Part shown: positions 1 to 5,420 of the stretch, in pieces
How positions within the stretch are numbered: the first letter of the stretch is position 1
Layout: each line of letters opens with the position of its first letter
DNA from: CBDVBD01 sp965372135
GTDB taxonomy: Bacteria > Electryoneota > RPQS01 > CBDVBD01
Direction: 5' to 3'
Length of the DNA: 7,223 bases
Assembly: GCA_965372135.1 (NCBI GenBank)
Contig: CBDVBD010000161.1
Coordinates: forward strand, 1-7,223
The notes under the pieces: generated by a model
Databases searched by the model: none
What the model was told of the DNA's origin: nothing
What the model saw: the letters and a program-made list of their open reading frames with translations, nothing else
Translations under genes and position numbers: made by a program

Positions 1-185
1 AAGTCAATTCCTATCCCTGTGGGACCATGGAGGAATCCCTGTTCAACAACTCTTGCCCCCGGAAGCCGGAGAAACACTTCTCTGTGGTATTCTTGTGCAA
101 TCACTCCGTTTGTTGCTATCATGCCAAGAAAAAGCCATAAACAACATGCGGATAAAATAAATACTGTTCGTTTGAATGATTTCAT
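1..185 (-). CDS. exported protein, N-terminal fragment, possibly an NHL-repeat beta-propeller (partial)
   Basis: An open frame begins with ATG at 185-183 and runs off the left edge after 61 codons. It opens with a clear Sec signal peptide: a basic n-region (MKSFKR), a hydrophobic core (VFILSACCLWLFLGMIA) and a plausible signal peptidase I site after GVIA, before QEY (about residue 30/31). Two cysteines lie within the core (residues 14-15), but no proper lipobox precedes the likely mature end, so a soluble periplasmic or secreted product is favoured over a lipoprotein. The visible mature part is EYHREVFLRLPGARVVEQG followed by FLHGPTGIGID. The P-x-GI-x-[IV]-D pattern is how NHL repeats usually begin, so a beta-propeller is possible, but this rests on about ten residues. 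The start is backed by a strong SD (GGTGAGG) 8 nt upstream. It lies 18 nt after the glycosyltransferase stop and probably belongs to the same transcript. Confidence 0.75.
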   Translation of the reverse strand, partial: MKSFKRTVFILSACCLWLFLGMIATNGVIAQEYHREVFLRLPGARVVEQGFLHGPTGIGID

Positions 186-193
186 TTGAATAT

Positions 194-200
194 CCTCACC
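194..200 (-). promoter_or_regulatory. ribosome binding site of the exported-protein gene
   Basis: On the minus strand GGTGAGG ends 8 nt before the ATG at 185-183. It is the best Shine-Dalgarno match in the window, lies in the short gap after the glycosyltransferase stop, and fixes the start of the truncated exported-protein gene. Confidence 0.75.
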
Positions 201-203
201 CAA

Positions 204-1172
204 TTAATTGTACCACCGGCTCAGGTTTTTCAAACTCAATTTTCGTTGCCTTTGAAGTTGACGCCTTTCCTCCCACAGTGGAATCATCCCCCATTTTCCC
301 TCGAAAGTACCTGCCAAAAACGCACCCAGTTGTCCCGACCGAAAGGCATGATGCAAAAAACTCAGCAGCATTCCTCCCCCAATCCAGGGAAGATGTAATA
401 TCAACAACACCCAGGGCGTATTCAACCACCATACCCACAGCTTATTCCGGGCAATCATCCGCACCCGTTCCGGTGAATCCACACCCCGTTTCCCTTCAGT
501 ATCCGTAGTCGCTGCCTCCCGATGATATACTACCATATTTGGTACATACAGACACCGTTCTCCCATCAAGCGCGCCCGAAACGCCCAATCCACATCCTCC
601 AGATAACTCACGAAATCTTCCCGAAACGGTCCCACCTTATCCCACACCGACCGCCGAACCATCATGGCACCCCCCGATGCCCCAAACACTTCCCTTGTTT
701 TCGCCCATCGGTTATCGAACTCCTGATCCCGCCCCAATCCCGCCGGTCGCCCGCTGCGGCGAATCCGAATCCCGGCATTTTGTATCACATCACGCCGATC
801 ATAATCCATAATCCGGCTGGCAAGAACTCCTACTTCCGGATGATCAGCGAACACCTGAATCCCAGCATCTATCCATTCTGGATCGGCTTCGGCATCGTTA
901 TTCAACAACGCTATGATTTCCCCTTGCGATTCCCGAACACCCAAATTCACCGCATAAGAAAACCCCTCATTTTCCGGAAGCCTGATTATTTTAACCTGCG
1001 GAAATTTCATTTCCACCGTAATCATTGACTCATCCCGGCTGCCGTTATCCACCACCACTGTCTCGAAATCACGATAGATCTGGTTCCGGAGCGCACGTAA
1101 ACAACCAATAATCAATTCCACCCCCTGATGATGGGGGATTATCACCGATATTTTGGGTTGATCAGAATACAT
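204..1172 (-). CDS. glycosyltransferase family 2 (WbbL/rhamnosyltransferase-like)
   Basis: This protein has 322 residues. The GT-A fold begins at ISVIIPHHQG (8-17), followed by VVVDNGSRDES (39-49) and the nucleotide-sugar segment PENEGFSYAVNLGV (66-79). The metal-binding DXD-type motif is LLNNDAEADPEW (89-100). The acceptor-side motif is GASGGAMMVRRSVWDKVGPF (164-183), followed by the catalytic-base ED pair in SYLEDVDWAFR (189-199). The order matches GT2 enzymes of the WbbL-like group, which transfer rhamnose or similar sugars in O-antigen and exopolysaccharide assembly; donor and acceptor cannot be read here. Residues about 245-290 are hydrophobic and Trp-rich (WVWWLNTPWVLLILHLPW), probably an amphipathic or membrane-associated segment, followed by a basic end. 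The start is 17 nt after the methyltransferase stop, with no obvious SD in the gap, although AGGAAG lies just before that stop. Confidence 0.92.
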   Translation of the reverse strand: MYSDQPKISVIIPHHQGVELIIGCLRALRNQIYRDFETVVVDNGSRDESMITVEMKFPQVKIIRLPENEGFSYAVNLGVRESQGEIIALLNNDAEADPEWIDAGIQVFADHPEVGVLASRIMDYDRRDVIQNAGIRIRRSGRPAGLGRDQEFDNRWAKTREVFGASGGAMMVRRSVWDKVGPFREDFVSYLEDVDWAFRARLMGERCLYVPNMVVYHREAATTDTEGKRGVDSPERVRMIARNKLWVWWLNTPWVLLILHLPWIGGGMLLSFLHHAFRSGQLGAFLAGTFEGKWGMIPLWEERRQLQRQRKLSLKNLSRWYN

Positions 1173-1189
1173 AAGCTGCAGCGTATTAA

Positions 1190-1882
1190 CTACTTCCTGA
1201 CTCGAGCCACTAAATTCCCCGGGTGTAAATAATCCTCAAACTGATACCGACGGCGGTTTATCCAACGGTTAATCCATCCAATCACCCATTTCCGCCATGT
1301 GCTGTTGGGATATCGACGATCCCATCGGATCAATTTCGCCTGTAACCACGCCTGCTCGCTGGATTCCAACGGCATCACATCGCATTTGGAGAATTTCTGG
1401 AACAGCCACCGCATACTATCGGGCGTAAATCGGTGATAATCCTTAGGATAATGATGAATTTCCCAGGAAAACGGCACCGAAATAAACCCCACTCCATTCG
1501 GTTTCAACACCCGGTAAATCTCCATGGCAACCAAATACGGATCCTGCACATGTTCTAACACCTGGGTACACAACACCGCATCGAACATCTGATCCGGAAA
1601 CGGTAAATTATTTTCCAAATCCCCCACCACGCGCACCGGATACTTCAGATCCCGGTCCAGCGAAATATAGTTTACACCATCGGCGAACAGCGGCGCATAG
1701 GGCACTTCCCCGCATCCAACATCCAATAACAATGCCGAGGGGATAACTTGTGTGGTAAATTCCTCAATCGCTTCCCGAAGCAACCGAAGCGTGATATACG
1801 CCGGATTGGTGAATTTCGGATCCCGGCGATCAGCCCCTGACCAGGATGGATCGGGATCGCGCCATATTGGTTTCCTACCCAT
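1190..1882 (-). CDS. class I SAM-dependent methyltransferase (Methyltransf_11 type)
   Basis: This protein has 230 residues, a usual length for a single-domain class I methyltransferase. The SAM-binding glycine loop is LLLDVGCGEVPY (51-62), with an acidic residue at the end of strand 2 (SLDRD, 74-78). The adenine-side motif GDLENNLPFPDQMFDAVLC is at 87-105, then LEHVQDP (109-115) and VLKPNGVGFISVPF (125-138). A substrate-side segment at 140-153 (EIHHYPKDYHRFTP) is typical of Methyltransf_11 proteins found near glycosyltransferases. No signal peptide or membrane segment is visible, so it is cytoplasmic. Its ATG shares one base with the stop of the preceding radical SAM gene (TAATG), and AAAGGG lies 7 nt upstream. 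The neighbouring glycosyltransferase suggests a methyl transfer to a sugar or glycan intermediate, which is inference; small-molecule or lipid substrates remain possible. Confidence 0.9.
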   Translation of the reverse strand: MGRKPIWRDPDPSWSGADRRDPKFTNPAYITLRLLREAIEEFTTQVIPSALLLDVGCGEVPYAPLFADGVNYISLDRDLKYPVRVVGDLENNLPFPDQMFDAVLCTQVLEHVQDPYLVAMEIYRVLKPNGVGFISVPFSWEIHHYPKDYHRFTPDSMRWLFQKFSKCDVMPLESSEQAWLQAKLIRWDRRYPNSTWRKWVIGWINRWINRRRYQFEDYLHPGNLVARVRK

Positions 1883-3618
1883 TATGTCGCCCTTTCAATG
1901 TACGGATGCCCCCACAACGCCCAACCATAGTCATTATTCGATCCCGTCGATTCCGTCCGAAATATCAGTTCCATCTTTCCCTCGTTCGTTAGTGGTATCG
2001 AGCGATCCACCCAACACCGGTGATCCGCTATACTGCCTGGATCGATCACCTCATCCAGCAGCGTCTCCATTTGCCCGTTTGCTCTCTCCTGTATCTGAAA
2101 TCCGGTTGCTTCAGTCCTTAGATCCCACACCTGCGGGTCCAAAGCTAACCCCACGTGAAGCACATCCCCCATTTGCACCGTCACTTGAAACCGAATCTCC
2201 GATGGCAGATGCGCTGGAATCCCTATCCGATTGTCCCGATTGATTTCCGCTGCTTGCAGCGGCTTAAGCGACTGATCTCGGGGCAAATCCAGATACAACG
2301 ACAACAAGTCAACATCCCCCAGACTTTGGCGTTCCACCCGCCCCCGAAGCGCTTCCCATGCGAATCGTTCCACCGCCTTCTTAATCTCACGCTGGCTAAC
2401 GGTCGGCAGATTCAACACTGAATCCCCGGCAAATGTGCTGACCACATTCTTTTTGGTAATATACCCTTTATCCCGGCACAAATCCCCCAAATCCGTTCCC
2501 GGATACGGATAGAACACCATCACCTGGGCATGATCCGGTGCCAGTCGTCGAATAAATTCAGTGGTTTCCTCGAGATTATCGACGGTTTCGCCGGGAATCC
2601 CCATCATGGTATTCGCCCAGGTCTGAATCCCCAATTCACGAGCCCGATCGAACAACCACAACAGCAACTCATCCGAAATCTGACGCTTCAAGACCTCCTT
2701 ACGAATCCTTTCGTTCCCCGCTTCTACCCCCACCATAATTCGCTTAAGTCCGGCATTCCTAAGCGTTACCAACATTGCATCATCCACCGTTTCCGGACGC
2801 ACATTGATCGAAAACGGAAACCGAAACCGCCGCCCATATTCTACGGCGAAATCCAGCACCCACTGCCGGTCATAAGTAAATGTATCATCGTAAATCAGCA
2901 CATCATCCATCCCCCATTTCTGGTTAAGCATTTCGATCTCGTCACACACCCGCTTGGGACTGCGTAACCGCGTGTACTTCCCTTTCCCCCGGTACACCTT
3001 CGCCAACGCATGATTCAGACAGTACGGACAGCGGTAGGGACACCCCCTGCCGGACATCAACAGGGTCGCCGTCAACGGATATCGATTCAACAGATATGGA
3101 TAATCGAAAATATCCCGGTCAGGAAACGGCAGTGAATCAAGGTCTTCAGTCAATGGTCTGGGCGGATTCCGAACTACTTGACCATCCTGTTTTACCCACA
3201 AATTGGGAATCCCAGTAATAGTTGACCCTGACTCCACCGCTGCCAATAATTCCAATAAGGCTTCTTCCCCTTCGCCAATGCATACAATATCGATCCCTGA
3301 CGTTTCGATCACCTCTTCCGGTGATAATGTTGCATGAATCCCTCCACAAACCACTGTTCCCGAATACCACCGCGCCAACATCCCTGCCAGTTTCTCTGCA
3401 TACCGCCACTGATTGGTCCCGGTGGATATTCCAATCACATCCGGTGAAATCTTGGCAACTTGCTGCCGAAAAATTTTTTTTAGCGGCAACTCATCAATAA
3501 ATAAAAGGTCGGTTTTGTGCCCTGCCTGCTTCAAATATGCCGACAACGCCCCAATCCCGTTCACAAAATGCGGCGCTTCGCTGGTATCGATATTGGTATA
3601 AATAAACAGGACTTTCAC
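1882..3618 (-). CDS. B12-binding radical SAM protein, third, divergent paralogue (GTG start)
   Basis: This protein has 578 residues. The start codon is GTG: the first codons read GTG AAA GTC CTG, aligning exactly with MKVLF of the gene before it, and no ATG fits. The start overlaps the upstream stop as GTGA, indicating translational coupling. Residues 1-145 are the cobalamin-type domain (SPDVIGIST, VCGGIHATLSPEE, IGEGEEA). The barrel has C193, C197 and C200 in GRGCPYRCPYCLNH, then IYDDTF (242-247), GVEAGNE (297-303) and MGIPGET (339-345). A beta-rich module at about 463-574 (LPSEIRF, LALDPQVWDLRTEATG, YGWALWGHPYI) corresponds to the C-terminal module of the other two. It lacks their Lys-rich linker and the DDPxPWYF tail. 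The barrel entry motif resembles the large group of B12-radical SAM enzymes that includes the hopanoid-associated proteins, but I cannot assign a specific member. The reaction and substrate are unknown. Confidence 0.92.
   Translation of the reverse strand: MKVLFIYTNIDTSEAPHFVNGIGALSAYLKQAGHKTDLLFIDELPLKKIFRQQVAKISPDVIGISTGTNQWRYAEKLAGMLARWYSGTVVCGGIHATLSPEEVIETSGIDIVCIGEGEEALLELLAAVESGSTITGIPNLWVKQDGQVVRNPPRPLTEDLDSLPFPDRDIFDYPYLLNRYPLTATLLMSGRGCPYRCPYCLNHALAKVYRGKGKYTRLRSPKRVCDEIEMLNQKWGMDDVLIYDDTFTYDRQWVLDFAVEYGRRFRFPFSINVRPETVDDAMLVTLRNAGLKRIMVGVEAGNERIRKEVLKRQISDELLLWLFDRARELGIQTWANTMMGIPGETVDNLEETTEFIRRLAPDHAQVMVFYPYPGTDLGDLCRDKGYITKKNVVSTFAGDSVLNLPTVSQREIKKAVERFAWEALRGRVERQSLGDVDLLSLYLDLPRDQSLKPLQAAEINRDNRIGIPAHLPSEIRFQVTVQMGDVLHVGLALDPQVWDLRTEATGFQIQERANGQMETLLDEVIDPGSIADHRCWVDRSIPLTNEGKMELIFRTESTGSNNDYGWALWGHPYIERAT
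1890..1895 (-). promoter_or_regulatory. ribosome binding site of the methyltransferase gene
   Basis: On the minus strand AAAGGG lies 7 nt before the ATG at 1882, inside the last codons of the preceding radical SAM gene. Spacing is good and the match partial. Together with the TAATG stop/start overlap it supports this start and suggests re-initiation by terminating ribosomes. Confidence 0.5.
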
Positions 3619-5408
3619 GTGGTCACTTTATAAAGGGATTCACGAAAATACCACGGCTGCGGATCATCCGGCTGAGCCAGATGCGGTCGCGCCCATCCCG
3701 CCCAGGAAAACGCATTACTCGCCGGATCCGGTCGTGTTACAAACGATAACGTCACTTTTTCACCCGCCCACTCCTGAAGCGAAATCTCCACCGGATGCCA
3801 CCTCTGGTCCTCCACCGAATATTTAGGATTTATGGTTTTAGTAAACAACTCCCGCTCATCACCCCGATGTTTGATTCGAATCGTAAATAGCACCCCATCT
3901 CCTTCCCGCTTGTCCCATACTTCCGGGTTCAGACCCAGAGCTGAGCGAAGCACTGCACCATCGGGAACAGTCAACTTATACGAAATCAACGATGGAGGAT
4001 GCGCCGCCAACGTCACCACCGCATTGAAATAATCCCCAAATACCGTAGGCTGGATAAATTCCGGATGCCCGGCTTTTTTCTTCGCTTTGGGTAAATTGAC
4101 TATAAAATCGTACCACCCGGTCTGCTGTTTCTCGATTTTGTTGGCAAGTACGATATCACGTATCGCTTTTTTAGCCTTCCGCACAACCTTCTGCGGTAAC
4201 TGGGGTTGATCCAGCACCGACTCATCCGTAAAATAAGTAGGCGCAATCCTGTCCGTCATATACCCTTTTTCCACACATAAATCATACAGTGGCGTCCGGG
4301 GATACGGATAAAAGATCGACAATTGCACGTGATCCGGATTAATTTCCCGGATCAAATCCACCGTTTCCCTCGTCTGAGAAGGCAGTTCCGTCGGCAGCCC
4401 TAACATGGCAAAGGCATAGGTTTTGATCCCCAGCTCATCCGCCTTTCGAAACACCCGGATAATGTCGGTATTCGATATTTTCCGATTTAGAATTTCCCTG
4501 CGGAATTGCTCATTTCCAGCTTCGACCCCCACATTCACATAGATACACCCTGCATCTGCCAGCCACTCCAACATTTCGTCATCCACCATATCCACTCGAA
4601 GCAGCGCATGAAACGGCAGCCCTATTTTCTCCTTATATTGATCGCAAAATTCCCGAACCCATTGCTTATTGATGGTGAAGATCTCATCGTAGAACTGATA
4701 TCCTCTGGGTTTGAACCGTTCCGTATGTAGCACCAATTCCTCGATCGCCCGGGGCACCGAGTACTTCCGAACCACATTCCCCAATCCCCGATACACCTTA
4801 TTCCACTGGGGGTTACAGCAATAGGTGCAGGAATATGGGCATCCTTTCCCCATGATATGTTCCAGAATACCCCCTGACTTTCGAAATATGCTTTTCATAT
4901 CAAACAGGTCGTAATCCAAAATAGGTAAGACATCCAAGTTCGGAATCGGTGGGCGTACGGGATTCTGCGCATTGTTCGGACCACCCCATAGATTTTTAAT
5001 GTCATCCGGCGATTTATCATGTTCCAACGCGTCCACAAGTTCCCGAATCGATTCCTCACCTTCCCCCCGTACCGCCCAATCGAAATTGGGATCCAACACA
5101 ATTTCTTCAGGAACCAGTGTGGCGTGATACCCACCACAGATCGTCGGCGCCTTAGACACTTCCCGCACCCACGAAGCATATTTCTGTGCAAACTGCCATT
5201 GATGAGTGGTCGCGGAAAATCCGACCATATCAGGATCAAATTCCATCACCTTTGCCTGGAATTCCTCCCGATCCATCGGGTAGGAAAGATCGATTAAATA
5301 GGTGCTATGCCCCTCCTGTTTCAATATCGCCGATAACAATGCCAATCCGGGCTGCACATGAATGTGATTCCCGGAGCCAATATTCGGATATACAAATAGT
5401 ACTTTCAT
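3615..5408 (-). CDS. B12-binding radical SAM protein, second paralogue
   Basis: This complete protein has 597 residues. Residues 1-145 are the cobalamin-binding-type domain (KVLFVYPN strand, DPDMVGFSA, ICGGYHATLVPEE, RGEGEES). The radical SAM barrel spans about 180-400, with C190, C194 and C197 in GCPYSCTYCCNPQW coordinating the 4Fe-4S cluster. Further barrel motifs are FYDEIF (239-244), GVEAGNE (294-300) and GLPTE (337-341). A conserved basic linker (KAKKKAGHPEF, 441-451) precedes a beta-rich module at about 455-577 with AHPPS, LNPEVWDKREGDGV and FSWAGWARPHL. A DDPQPWYF tail ends the protein. It is likely a cytoplasmic class B radical SAM enzyme (methyltransferase or rearrangement type), with substrate unknown. 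The ATG is supported by alignment with both paralogues. It sits 12 nt after the previous stop with only a weak SD (TTGGA), which suggests coupled translation. It is roughly 60% identical by eye to the upstream gene in the barrel. Confidence 0.93.
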   Translation of the reverse strand: MKVLFVYPNIGSGNHIHVQPGLALLSAILKQEGHSTYLIDLSYPMDREEFQAKVMEFDPDMVGFSATTHQWQFAQKYASWVREVSKAPTICGGYHATLVPEEIVLDPNFDWAVRGEGEESIRELVDALEHDKSPDDIKNLWGGPNNAQNPVRPPIPNLDVLPILDYDLFDMKSIFRKSGGILEHIMGKGCPYSCTYCCNPQWNKVYRGLGNVVRKYSVPRAIEELVLHTERFKPRGYQFYDEIFTINKQWVREFCDQYKEKIGLPFHALLRVDMVDDEMLEWLADAGCIYVNVGVEAGNEQFRREILNRKISNTDIIRVFRKADELGIKTYAFAMLGLPTELPSQTRETVDLIREINPDHVQLSIFYPYPRTPLYDLCVEKGYMTDRIAPTYFTDESVLDQPQLPQKVVRKAKKAIRDIVLANKIEKQQTGWYDFIVNLPKAKKKAGHPEFIQPTVFGDYFNAVVTLAAHPPSLISYKLTVPDGAVLRSALGLNPEVWDKREGDGVLFTIRIKHRGDERELFTKTINPKYSVEDQRWHPVEISLQEWAGEKVTLSFVTRPDPASNAFSWAGWARPHLAQPDDPQPWYFRESLYKVTT

Positions 5409-5420
5409 ATTCCAATAAAC

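Noticed and set aside
176..1028. Open frames on the plus strand (for example 176-508 and 522-1028) opposite the glycosyltransferase
   Set aside because: They encode low-complexity Pro/His/Ser-rich peptides with no recognisable domain, have no SD, and lie antisense to a gene with complete GT2 motifs. They arise because the coding strand is G-rich and so the other strand is C-rich.
1173..1189. Possible promoter or regulatory site in the methyltransferase-glycosyltransferase gap
   Set aside because: Only 17 nt, containing a CTGCAG palindrome expected by chance, with no -10/-35 pair or hairpin.
1752..2243. 163-codon plus-strand open frame spanning the methyltransferase/radical SAM junction
   Set aside because: It runs antisense across the ends of two well-supported genes, is rich in Ser and Pro, and shows no domain or ribosome binding site.
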